NCBI RefSeq assembly: GCF_037078405.1
Contig: NZ_JAYMGZ010000004.1
Span: 124,001-188,000 of the forward strand
DNA length: 64,000 bases
From: Haloarcula sp. DT43
GTDB taxonomy: Archaea > Halobacteriota > Halobacteria > Halobacteriales > Haloarculaceae
Reading direction: 5' to 3'
The position numbers and the translations under genes were made by a program. The notes under the pieces are model-generated. The model was not told the DNA's origin. It did not search any database and saw only the letters and a program-made list of their open reading frames with translations. Of this stretch, positions 1-7,435 are shown piece after piece; position 1 is the first letter of the stretch; every line of letters begins with the position of its first letter.

Positions 1-479
1 TCGAGGAGTACTGGTCGACCTGGGACGACGTGTGGAACCACGGCGACTGGGCCCAGAAGGACGAGGACGGCCTGTGGTTCCTCCATGGGCGGGCCGACGA
101 CGTGCTCAACGTCGCCGGGCGGAAGGTCGGTCCGGCGGAGGTCGAGGGGGCGGCGATGGAGCACGCCGCGGTCAATCAGGCCGCGGCCGTCGGCGCGCCG
201 GACGACACCACCGGGACCGCCGTCGTTCTCTACGTCGTCCTCGAACCCGGCTTCGACGCCTCCGACGACCTCCGGGAGTCGATTCGCGCGGCCGTCGGCG
301 AGGAACTCGGCAAGCCGTTCCGCCCCCGGGACGTGCTGTTCGTCGACGAGTTCCCCAAGACCCAGAGCGGGAAGATACTCAGGCGGGCCATCGCCGGCGC
401 CTACCGCGGCGAGGAACTGGGCGACATGTCCAGCATCGAGAACCCCGAGGCGGTGGAGGCCGTCCGGGAGGCGTCGTAG
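1..479 (+). CDS. AMP-forming acyl-/acetyl-CoA synthetase, C-terminal part
   Basis: The reading frame is open from the window edge (phase from base 3) and gives the last ~158 residues of an ANL-superfamily ligase, which activates a carboxylic acid with ATP and transfers the acyl group to CoA. The GDW of the hinge region is followed by GRADDVLNVAGRKVGPAEVE, the A8 region that carries the hinge and domain-rotation residues. PKTQSGKILRR contains the lysine that catalyses adenylation. The ending GDMSSIENPEAV resembles haloarchaeal short-chain acyl-CoA synthetases. Substrate choice is set by the missing N-terminal domain, so acetate is only a guess. It ends tail to tail against the MFS gene with no spacer. 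Confidence 0.85.
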   Translation, partial: EEYWSTWDDVWNHGDWAQKDEDGLWFLHGRADDVLNVAGRKVGPAEVEGAAMEHAAVNQAAAVGAPDDTTGTAVVLYVVLEPGFDASDDLRESIRAAVGEELGKPFRPRDVLFVDEFPKTQSGKILRRAIAGAYRGEELGDMSSIENPEAVEAVREAS

Positions 480-1670
480 TCAGCCTCCGACGGCGTCCCC
501 ACCTGGGTCGTCGAGCCGTAACAGTCCGGGGAGCGCCAGCACCGCGAGGACGACCTCCGTCCCGCCGGCGACGAGGAACGCGGCCGGATAGCCGAAGGTG
601 CCCGCGACGGTGCCGCCGACGAGGATGCCGGCGAGGAAGCCGACGCTGCCGAAGATGTTGAACCCAGCCATCGCGGTCCCGCGCTCCGTCTCGCCGGCGA
701 GGTCCGAGACGAGCGCCATCGTCGCGGGGGCCATCAGCGCGCCGATGACGCCGGTCAGCACCATCCCCGCGCCGGCGACGGTGACCGACGGGGCCTGCCC
801 GACGCCGATGACGGTGAGCCCGTACAGCACCGACCCGGCGACGATTGGCACGGTGCGGCCGATGCGGTCCGAGAGCACGCCGAACGGGTACTGCAGGAGG
901 GCGAAGGGCGCGAAGAACAGCGCCAGCATGACGCCGGTTTCGCCGGGGCCAAGCTCGAACGTCTCCCTGAAATACAGCGTGCCGACGAGCGCGAAAAAGC
1001 CCGCGGTGAGCCGGTCGATGAACCCGAAGGCGTACGGGACGCCCAGCGACGGCCGCCGTCTGAGACCGGCGACGGTCGCCGCCAGCCCCGCCCGCTCGTC
1101 CGACGGCGCGCGGTCGGTCACGAACAGGGCGGCCACCGCGACGACGAGCGACAGCGCGCTCGCGGCGTACAGCGGGAGCGTCGTCTGAATCTCGTACAGC
1201 TGGCCGCCGAGCGGCGCGCCAAGCGCCGTACCGCTCCCGATTGCGATGCCCGCCGCGCCCATGTTCTTGCCGTGGCCGCCGCCGAGGTCCATCAGCATCG
1301 TCATCGCGAGCGAGAACGCTGCGATGGTGGCACCCCCCTGGAGCGCCCGAAGGACCAGCACGCCGGCGAACGGCAGCGAGACAGCGCCGGGGAGCCACGC
1401 GAGGAGGGCATACAGCACCGCGCTCGCGCCCGCCCCGCCGACGATGAAGGGCGTGCGCCGCCCCGTCGCATCGCTGAGGACGCCCCACACGCCGGCGAAG
1501 ACGACGAACGCGCCGAACTCGGCGGCCAGGAACCACATGCTCGCGTTCAGGTCCGTCGCGGCTCCCAGCGTCCCGACGAGCCTGTCGACGCCCGGATACA
1601 GCAGGACCTGCGCGAGCAGGACGGCGAAGATGACGCCGGCGAGAACGCCCCGGTCTGTGCGGTCCGTCAC
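480..1670 (-). CDS. MFS transporter
   Basis: Predicted 396-residue membrane protein with about twelve hydrophobic segments and the Major Facilitator pattern: a GVLSDATGRR loop between helices 2 and 3 and the related GVLSDRIGR loop in the second half. The substrate cannot be read from sequence. I chose the GTG at 1670 (VTDRTDRG), because the segment upstream to an ATG at 1721 looks like noncoding translation; the ATG remains possible. The gene is monocistronic as far as can be seen. Its 3' end abuts the convergent acyl-CoA synthetase gene. Confidence 0.85.
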   Translation of the reverse strand: MTDRTDRGVLAGVIFAVLLAQVLLYPGVDRLVGTLGAATDLNASMWFLAAEFGAFVVFAGVWGVLSDATGRRTPFIVGGAGASAVLYALLAWLPGAVSLPFAGVLVLRALQGGATIAAFSLAMTMLMDLGGGHGKNMGAAGIAIGSGTALGAPLGGQLYEIQTTLPLYAASALSLVVAVAALFVTDRAPSDERAGLAATVAGLRRRPSLGVPYAFGFIDRLTAGFFALVGTLYFRETFELGPGETGVMLALFFAPFALLQYPFGVLSDRIGRTVPIVAGSVLYGLTVIGVGQAPSVTVAGAGMVLTGVIGALMAPATMALVSDLAGETERGTAMAGFNIFGSVGFLAGILVGGTVAGTFGYPAAFLVAGGTEVVLAVLALPGLLRLDDPGGDAVGG

Positions 1671-1754
1671 AGACCGCGAGTACGCCGACGCGAGGAAAAT
1701 AGATGTCGGAGCCACACGCACGACAGGCCGACCGTCATCCCGACCCGCCCTGTC

Positions 1755-1868
1755 TCACTCGGCGCCGTGTGGCGGGACGAACCCGCAGTTCGAACAGCCG
1801 TTGTGCTTGGTCGTCTGGTAGCTCAGTTTCGCCCCGCAGTTCGGACAGTTGTACTGGTCTGAACTCAT
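1755..1868 (-). CDS. 37-residue zinc-ribbon microprotein
   Basis: A short frame from ATG at 1868 to TGA at 1755 encodes a protein with two CPNCG / CSNCG knuckles (Cys8, Cys11, Cys25, Cys28), an almost minimal zinc ribbon. The start MSSDQYNCPNCGAKLSYQ and end FVPPHGAE look like a compact, complete protein, and the frame is too short for ordinary ORF callers. A pyrimidine-rich and AT-rich stretch lies upstream, consistent with its own promoter. Haloarchaea encode many such zinc-finger microproteins, mostly of unknown role; nucleic-acid or protein binding is inferred only from the fold. Confidence 0.8.
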   Translation of the reverse strand: MSSDQYNCPNCGAKLSYQTTKHNGCSNCGFVPPHGAE

Positions 1869-2246
1869 TCACCTGTCCGTTTTGTTCGACAGTACCTAAA
1901 CCTTTTCTCGACAATTGTCTAAGTCGGCTGTACGGCCCCGTAGCGGAGAATACAGCGCTTTCTGAGCGGGTTTCCTGATTGCTGGACGAATAATTACACC
2001 GTTCAACAAGGATGAACAAGGTCCCGAGACGGCTGGTAACCGTCGCCTGTCGCCACTCCAGCGTGTGTCACAATCGACACGACGACACCGCGTCCGTGGC
2101 CACACGGGTCCCGGTGGCGCTGTCGTCGGGACCGACATCGACTCCTGTCGAAGTGTTACAGCAATAACATCCGGTCGGGACGGCTGGCTGTGGTCTCGGT
2201 TCGTACCTGGAAAAAGCGACGGATGTGAAAACAGCGGTACCGCCGG
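1869..2246. other. intergenic region without a recognisable gene
   Basis: These 378 bp separate two leftward genes. The first ~130 bp are AT-richer (around 1890-2010) and probably hold the promoter of the zinc-ribbon gene, with an AACCTTTTC stretch about 30 bp upstream of its ATG. The remainder contains only short arginine-rich frames typical of noncoding high-GC DNA. No RNA gene is visible. Confidence 0.6.
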
Positions 2247-3224
2247 TTACATGTAGCCGAGGTCGCGCAGGCGCTCCATCAGGTCCTCCTTGTCCTGGGC
2301 GCGGCCGGCGCGCTCGGTCGTGTTCTCCATGTCCTGTAGCCAGGCGGGCTCTTCGGCGGACTTGTCCGTGCTGACCTCGCTCCCGAGCGAGCGGAACCCG
2401 GCGAAGTACTTCGGCGAGACCGGCACGTCCTCCTTCTCGATGCCCTCGGGCAGGTCGTCCTGGCCCTGTGGGACGTAGCCGTCGTCCGGGTAGCCCTCGA
2501 CCGTGTCCGGGACGACGAAGTTCCAGAAGGCCTCCCACACGTCTGCCTCCGCGAACTGGAGAATCGACTGGATGCGGTCGTGCGGCGGGTAGATGTCCGG
2601 GTCGTGGCGCGGCGAGAAGAACGTCTCGTCGGCGCGGGACTCCTGCTCGTCCCAGCGGATGCCCGACAGGATACCGTCGACGTCGTGTTCCTCGATGGTG
2701 TCGTTGAGCGCCACCGTCTTCAGGAGGTGGTTGCCGACGTACGTGTCGAGCAGGAACGGGAACGTGTCCTCCTCGTACTCGAGGATGTTCCGGATGTGGT
2801 GCTGGTTGTGCTCGGAGAGTTCGTCGACGGGGATGTCGTCGCCCGGTTCGAGCCCGTGCTCGTCGACGTAGTTGCCCACGTCCTCGTTGCGGGCCCAGAT
2901 GACGTCGAGGTCCCACTCGTCGGCCCAGTGCTCGACGAACTCGATGAGTTCGTCGAAGTGCTGGTAGTGGTCGATGAACACGACCGGGGGGACTTCGAGG
3001 TCGAAGCGCTCGGCGACCTCCTTGACGAAGTACAGCGTCAGCGTCGAGTCCTTGCCGCCGGTCCACATCACGACGGGGTTCTCGTACTGTTCGAGGCCGG
3101 TCTTCGTGACCTCGATGGCCTTCTCTATCTTGTGGTTGACCGTCGGGTACTCCGCGGGGTCCTCGCCTTCCCCGTCGGTGTAGTCGACGTCCAGATAGTC
3201 CGGGAACTCTGCTGATTCGGACAT
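2247..3224 (-). CDS. PAPS-reductase-family protein (N-type ATP pyrophosphatase)
   Basis: Predicted 325 residues from ATG at 3224 (MSESAEFPDY); an upstream in-frame start would add ten unlikely residues. The PP-loop TGGKDS at residues 55-60, in the setting VVMWTGGKDSTLTL, is the pyrophosphate-binding motif of PAPS reductases, ATP sulfurylases and related adenylating enzymes. A later acidic, tryptophan-rich section (DRIQSILQF, ADVWEAFW) matches the C-terminal part of the family. No ECGLH-type catalytic cysteine motif of true PAPS reductase is visible, so the real reaction (sulfate activation, thiolation or another adenylation) is open. It stands alone, with an AT-rich promoter-like segment between 3225 and 3260. 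Confidence 0.8.
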   Translation of the reverse strand: MSESAEFPDYLDVDYTDGEGEDPAEYPTVNHKIEKAIEVTKTGLEQYENPVVMWTGGKDSTLTLYFVKEVAERFDLEVPPVVFIDHYQHFDELIEFVEHWADEWDLDVIWARNEDVGNYVDEHGLEPGDDIPVDELSEHNQHHIRNILEYEEDTFPFLLDTYVGNHLLKTVALNDTIEEHDVDGILSGIRWDEQESRADETFFSPRHDPDIYPPHDRIQSILQFAEADVWEAFWNFVVPDTVEGYPDDGYVPQGQDDLPEGIEKEDVPVSPKYFAGFRSLGSEVSTDKSAEEPAWLQDMENTTERAGRAQDKEDLMERLRDLGYM

Positions 3225-3354
3225 AGTGTAATGAGATATAATTACGAGTGCCAAGTACTTTTTGGATAGTCGACAGGTGTGTCATGCGGTGGCAAATCGG
3301 TGGCGGCCGCGCCCGGGCACTCGGGTTTTCTGTTGCCGGCGCGAACGGCGTGGT

Positions 3355-3969
3355 ATGGACGACCGCCCCGGCCTTCCGACCCGCCTCTTTCACCGCTGGC
3401 TGTTGCGCTATGTCCCCGTAGCCGCGCTGATACTGCTTGCCAGTGCCGTGCTCGGATACGGACTCGGCAGTCAGGTACCCGCCGCCTGGCTCCAGAACCC
3501 GGGGACGACTGGCGAAAGCCCCTTCGTGCCGGCCGAGATAACGACCCTCTCGCTGACGGTCAACAACCTCGGCGCGTTGCTCGTGATGGCGCTCGGCGCT
3601 GTCTCGCTCGGGACCATGACGGTCCTGTCGCTCGTCCTGAACGGTCTGCTCGTCGGCGTCGTCGTCGGTATCGCGCTCAAGCAGGTCTCCCCCGTCGTCG
3701 TCGCCGCGCTCATCGTGCCGCACGGCCTCGTCGAAATCCCCGCGTTGCTCATCGTCGCCGCCGTCGGGCTCCGGTTCGGGTGGCACACAATTCAGTACAT
3801 CCGCGGCCGCGCGGACGAACTCGTCACCGGGCAGGACATCCGGGAAGCCGGCTGGCTGCTCGGGACGGCTGCCGTCCTCATCGTGATTGCGGCCTACATC
3901 GAGGCGAACCTCACGGTCGAAATCGCGTCGCAGTTCACCGACGCCGACCTCTCGGGGCTCACGGCGTAG
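3355..3969 (+). CDS. SpoIIM-like (DUF95) integral membrane protein
   Basis: Predicted 204 residues with five or six hydrophobic segments. The conserved family signature is present: NNLGALLVMALGAVSLG, then LVLNGLLVGVVVG, then VPHGLVEIPALL, as in stage II sporulation protein M homologues, which are widespread in archaea that do not sporulate. The start is the ATG at 3355 (MDDRPGLPTRLF), as the upstream extension is Arg-rich and unlikely. The archaeal function is unknown; the family may organise or remodel membranes. It diverges from the PAPS-reductase-like gene. Confidence 0.85.
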   Translation: MDDRPGLPTRLFHRWLLRYVPVAALILLASAVLGYGLGSQVPAAWLQNPGTTGESPFVPAEITTLSLTVNNLGALLVMALGAVSLGTMTVLSLVLNGLLVGVVVGIALKQVSPVVVAALIVPHGLVEIPALLIVAAVGLRFGWHTIQYIRGRADELVTGQDIREAGWLLGTAAVLIVIAAYIEANLTVEIASQFTDADLSGLTA

Positions 3970-4038
3970 CGTTCCGGTGCTTCCGCTGGACGTGTCGTGA
4001 CGGCCGGAGAAAACGAATCCGCGACTGGAGCTGGTGCG

Positions 4039-4641
4039 TTACGAGATGAACTCGTTGTCGCGCCAGTTGACGCCCTCTTCTTCCTCGCCGTCGCGGGGTT
4101 CTTCCGCGACGTTTATCGCGGCGGGTCGCTCTTCCCCATCGACGATGCGGACGGCTTCGAGTTCCTCGTCGACCGCTGCAATCGCGGTCAATGTCCCTTT
4201 CTCGGCGACTTTTGCTACGTCACACAGGACCTCGAACATCGCGTACTGGAGCGCGGTGTTCTGGAGTACCGTCTCGCGGTCGCCCTTGAAGCAGGCGTAC
4301 TCGACGAGTTCGGACTCGATTTCTTCTTCTTCCTCTTCGAGCGCGCCCCACTGCGGGCCGCCGCCGGAGCTGCCGGTGCTCGCCGCTCCGGGCGGTCCCA
4401 TCTCGTCGGGGTCCTCTTCGTACACCCGGTTCTCCGTGACGCTGGCCTTGAGCTGGGCCGTCGGGGTGTACTTGCTCATCGAGTCGTCCTTGGCGACGGC
4501 ACTGACGATGAGCGTATTGTTCCGACGAGTGATGTCGATGTCTGCGATTTCGGGAGGCAGGTCCGGGTCCTCGAAGAAATCGTAGGCATCTTCTAGCGGC
4601 AGTTCAAGTGTCGAGTGAAGTCTGTATACGCGGCTGGTCAT
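4039..4641 (-). CDS. conserved haloarchaeal protein (probably DUF7110)
   Basis: Predicted 200-residue acidic protein. I took ATG 4641 (MTSRVYRLHSTLELP) over the ATG at 4695, because the extra 18 residues look noncoding. The N-terminal ~70 residues (EDAYDFFEDPDLPPEI, DITRRNNTLIVSAVA) look like a small alpha/beta domain. A Gly/Ser/Glu-rich linker near residues 100-125 leads to a helical part (VLQNTALQYAMFEVLCDVAKVAEKG) and an acidic tail. No catalytic motif is apparent. I recognise it from memory as a widely conserved haloarchaeal family, which I could not check here. Confidence 0.7.
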   Translation of the reverse strand: MTSRVYRLHSTLELPLEDAYDFFEDPDLPPEIADIDITRRNNTLIVSAVAKDDSMSKYTPTAQLKASVTENRVYEEDPDEMGPPGAASTGSSGGGPQWGALEEEEEEIESELVEYACFKGDRETVLQNTALQYAMFEVLCDVAKVAEKGTLTAIAAVDEELEAVRIVDGEERPAAINVAEEPRDGEEEEGVNWRDNEFIS

Positions 4642-4837
4642 GGTTGGGGAAGCGTGTGTCAGTCGTCGAAGGCCGTCCGCTGACGCTGTAGTCACTTCCC
4701 TATAGGGGCCACTTGCTTATATGACCTGTCCTTCATTCGCGGTCTCACCGCTCTATATCAGGGGATACTCGAGCTCAGTGTTAAAGGTATTTACAGACCT
4801 TCTAGCAGGTCGGACAGGAGCAGTATTCAGTGCCTAC

Positions 4838-5170
4838 TCAGTCGTCCGCGGGTGTGGGGTCGCCGTCCTCCGCGCCGATGTCCCCTTCGATGCTGGGGGG
4901 GTACTTCCCGCGGTCGAGTTTCAAGTCCGACTGGGGCCGCGCCATGCAGGTCAGCGCGTAGTCCTCCCGTTCACGGTCGGTCAGTCCGCGGGCGGCGGGC
5001 TGGGTGACCGACCCCTCGATTATCTCCGCCGAACAGGCCAGACACATCCCGACGCGGCAGGAGTACTCCTGGGCGATACCCTCCTCGATACACCGCGAGA
5101 GAATCGTCTCCTTCTCGGAGACGGTGATTTCCTCGCCCGTCCCCACGAACGTCACCGTGTACTCGGTCAT
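4838..5170 (-). CDS. 2Fe-2S ferredoxin (plant/halobacterial type)
   Basis: Predicted 110-residue electron carrier. Cys38, Cys43, Cys46 and Cys75 give the C-x4-C-x2-C-x28-C arrangement of plant-type [2Fe-2S] ferredoxins (SCRVGMCLACSAEI and ALTCMARP). The start is ATG 5170 (MTEYTVTF), preceded by a short AT-containing segment. It lacks the long N-terminal insertion of the main halobacterial ferredoxin, so it is probably a secondary ferredoxin. It could serve the flavoprotein encoded divergently at 5352 or the ferredoxin-dependent oxidoreductase at 56-58 kb; neither link is shown by sequence. Confidence 0.9.
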   Translation of the reverse strand: MTEYTVTFVGTGEEITVSEKETILSRCIEEGIAQEYSCRVGMCLACSAEIIEGSVTQPAARGLTDREREDYALTCMARPQSDLKLDRGKYPPSIEGDIGAEDGDPTPADD

Positions 5171-5351
5171 GCTCGGCCCTTTGACACCCCCCAGCAAAAC
5201 TCTTTATCACCGCCGTCCGGAGCAGTGCCGAGCGGTGTCGGTCGATGCCGCACTGACCGCTGTCGGCCGGTGGCCTCGCGGGAAACGGGGACAGCGGTCC
5301 GTCAGACGGATAGTCGGAATAATTTTCTCTCTCCGGCCAGGACGGGAGTGC

Positions 5352-6770
5352 ATGACCACACACCAGGGCGGCAACGCCGACGGAGCGTCGGCGACCACAC
5401 GGACCGTGTCCGTGGACGTTGTCGTCGTCGGGGCCGGGACATCCGGCTGCTACGCCGCCGCGACGATTGCGGACGCGGGCTACGACGTCGTCGTCGTCGA
5501 GCGCAAAGACGAGACCGAGGCCGGCCACATCGCCTGCGGGGACGCGCTGAAGGGAGCCAGCGACTTCCCCGAGGCGATTCCGAAGTCCCAGCTCGAACCG
5601 GCCTTTACCAACACGGGCGTCGACCACGGCCGGTTCGAGATTCCCCAGGAAGACACCGTCCTCGAAATCCCCGTGCCGGGCGAACTCGCCGTCATCGACC
5701 GCTGGGAGTACGGGCGGTGCCTCATCGAGGGCGCGGCCGACAGCGGGGTGGAGTTCCACTACGACACTGTCGTCCAGGACGTGCGACAGGACGACAGCGG
5801 CCGGGTGACCGGCGTGAGAGCCATGCGCAAGGGCGACCCCGTCACCTACGAGGGCGACATGGTCATCGACGGGGCCGGCGCGCTGTCTATCCTCCAGGAC
5901 AAGGCCGACCTCGAAGACGCGACCTTCGACACGAACGTCCGGTACTCGCAGTTCTGCTCGGCCTATCGGGAGATAATCGAGGTCGACGAGCCCGTCGAGT
6001 GGGACGACGCGCTCGTGTTCAAGCCGACCGAGCGCTCCGCCGGCTACCTATGGTACTTCCCGCGCACGGACACGGAAATCAACGCCGGCCTCGGCTTCCA
6101 GATGAACGAGGAACCGATGGAACTGGTCGACGACCTCAAACGCGACCTCCGGGGTCGAAGCGAGTTCGAGGGCGCGACGGTCCAGGACAAGCTCGGTGCC
6201 GCCCTGCCGACGCGCCGGCCGTACGACTCCGCGGTCGCCCCTGGGTTCATGGCCGTCGGCGACGCCGCCGGCCACGTCAACCCGACCACCGGTGGCGGCA
6301 TCGCCGGGGCGGCGTACGCCGGGACTTACGCCGCCGAACAGGCCATCGAGGCCATCGAAACCGGCCGGACGGACGACGAAGCCGCGCTCTGGGAGTACAA
6401 CGAGCGCGTGATGGACCACTTCGGGGCCCGGTACGCGGCGCTCGACGTGTACAACATCTTCACCACCGCCTACGACGTCGACGACCTGATGGCGCTGCTG
6501 GCCGCGCTCCCCGGCGAGAAGCTCGCCGAGGCGCTGTACGGCGGCTCGACCAGTATCGGCCTCGGGCTCAAACTCAAGATGGCCGTCAAGAGCATCGGCC
6601 ACCTGGGGACCATCCGGGACCTCTACCAGACGAAGAAGGCCGCCGACCGGCTGCTCGACCACTACGAGTCGTACCCGAGTGACCGCGGCGGCTTCGAGGC
6701 CTGGCAACGCGAGCGGGACGCCATCATGGACGACATCTACGAGGTCACCGGCGCGGAGCCGAAGTACTGA
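5352..6770 (+). CDS. geranylgeranyl reductase family flavoprotein
   Basis: Predicted 472 residues. An N-terminal FAD-binding Rossmann motif (VVVGAGTSGCYAA), the family segment following it with GDALKG, and the second FAD motif VGDAAGHVNPTTGGGI place it among the geranylgeranyl reductase / digeranylgeranylglycerophospholipid reductase flavoproteins. These saturate double bonds of the isoprenoid chains of archaeal lipids. The start is ATG 5352 (MTTHQGGN); the frame stays open upstream to 5004 but that part is Arg-rich noncoding. It diverges from a ferredoxin gene, a plausible electron donor. A second family member begins at 63063, so the two may differ in substrate. Confidence 0.85.
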   Translation: MTTHQGGNADGASATTRTVSVDVVVVGAGTSGCYAAATIADAGYDVVVVERKDETEAGHIACGDALKGASDFPEAIPKSQLEPAFTNTGVDHGRFEIPQEDTVLEIPVPGELAVIDRWEYGRCLIEGAADSGVEFHYDTVVQDVRQDDSGRVTGVRAMRKGDPVTYEGDMVIDGAGALSILQDKADLEDATFDTNVRYSQFCSAYREIIEVDEPVEWDDALVFKPTERSAGYLWYFPRTDTEINAGLGFQMNEEPMELVDDLKRDLRGRSEFEGATVQDKLGAALPTRRPYDSAVAPGFMAVGDAAGHVNPTTGGGIAGAAYAGTYAAEQAIEAIETGRTDDEAALWEYNERVMDHFGARYAALDVYNIFTTAYDVDDLMALLAALPGEKLAEALYGGSTSIGLGLKLKMAVKSIGHLGTIRDLYQTKKAADRLLDHYESYPSDRGGFEAWQRERDAIMDDIYEVTGAEPKY

Positions 6771-6871
6771 CTCGCCGGTTCCGACTCGTTTCGGCAGCAG
6801 TGAGACGGGGCTCCGTCCGGTAACTGGACAGTAATCGAAGAACACGTGAACTGTACGACAGTACAACAAGC

Positions 6872-6959
6872 TTTATACTTTAACGACATGATGACTAATT
6901 GAAGTCACATCGGGGCGGTCGACCGGGGGAACCTGGGTGGGGACAGTCCGTCGACCGCC
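6872..6959 (+). promoter_or_regulatory. TATA box and 5' UTR stem-loop upstream of pilin gene
   Basis: CTTTATACTT at 6871-6880 is a good archaeal TATA element. It lies ~100 bases before the ATG at 6979, so the mRNA should have a leader of ~75 bases, unusual in haloarchaea where many mRNAs are nearly leaderless. The leader contains a perfect 10-bp inverted repeat, GGCGGTCGAC at 6914-6923 and GTCGACCGCC at 6950-6959, with a 26-base loop. The stem ends 19 bases before the start codon. Confidence 0.6.
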
Positions 6960-6978
6960 GCCCGTGTGGGGGTCAATC

Positions 6979-7434
6979 ATGCCAGGGAACGGGATTCAGT
7001 CCGACGACAGCGGGGTCTCACCGATAGTGGGCGTCATCTTGATGGTCGCAATAACGGTGCTGCTGGCGGCGACGGCAGCCACCTTCTTCCTCGACATCGG
7101 CTCCGAGGGGCTCGGCGGAAACACGCCGCAGGCGGCGTTCACGTTCGAATACGAGGCCGGGAGCCCCGACAGCCTGACAATCGAGCACCGGAGCGGGGAC
7201 CCGATTCGGGCCGGGAACCTGTACGTCACCGTCAGCGGGGCGTCGACCGCCAACGGACAGCACGCGTTCACGAGTCTCGGTGGCGCACCGGCGGCTGGGT
7301 CGGAGATAACGGCCGGGACACAGGTGACGTTTTCCAGGGGGTCGCTGGACCTCTCGGACGCGACGGTCACGCTGAACTGGCAGTCGCCGGACAGCGACCG
7401 GTCCATCCGACTCGCGGGTTGGGAAGCGCCCTAG
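6979..7434 (+). CDS. type IV pilin-like protein
   Basis: Predicted 151-residue surface protein with the archaeal pilin N-terminus: a short charged leader, then SGVSPIVGVILMVAITVLLA, one long hydrophobic segment at about residues 12-39. PibD-type prepilin peptidase probably cleaves near the DSG before VSPIVG. The mature part is Ser/Thr/Gly-rich with predicted beta strands, typical of adhesion pilins. The start is ATG 6979; an in-frame extension to 6937 lacks pilin character. It is a single gene with its own TATA box and a 5' UTR hairpin. It ends at the convergent amidohydrolase gene. Confidence 0.85.
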   Translation: MPGNGIQSDDSGVSPIVGVILMVAITVLLAATAATFFLDIGSEGLGGNTPQAAFTFEYEAGSPDSLTIEHRSGDPIRAGNLYVTVSGASTANGQHAFTSLGGAPAAGSEITAGTQVTFSRGSLDLSDATVTLNWQSPDSDRSIRLAGWEAP

Positions 7435-7435
7435 C

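Noticed and set aside
2065-2256. 63-codon plus-strand frame in the intergenic region
   Set aside because: Arg/Gly/Ser-rich with no helix, zinc site or hydrophobic segment, and it runs into the 3' end of the PAPS-reductase-like gene.
2068-3786. 572-codon open frame on the minus strand
   Set aside because: It overlaps the PAPS-reductase-like and SpoIIM-like genes in another frame and its translation is a low-complexity Arg/Asp/Gly-rich shadow typical of high-GC DNA.
4721-6682. 653-codon open frame on the plus strand
   Set aside because: Its translation is Arg-rich with no domain, and it runs out of frame through the flavoprotein gene that carries clear FAD motifs.
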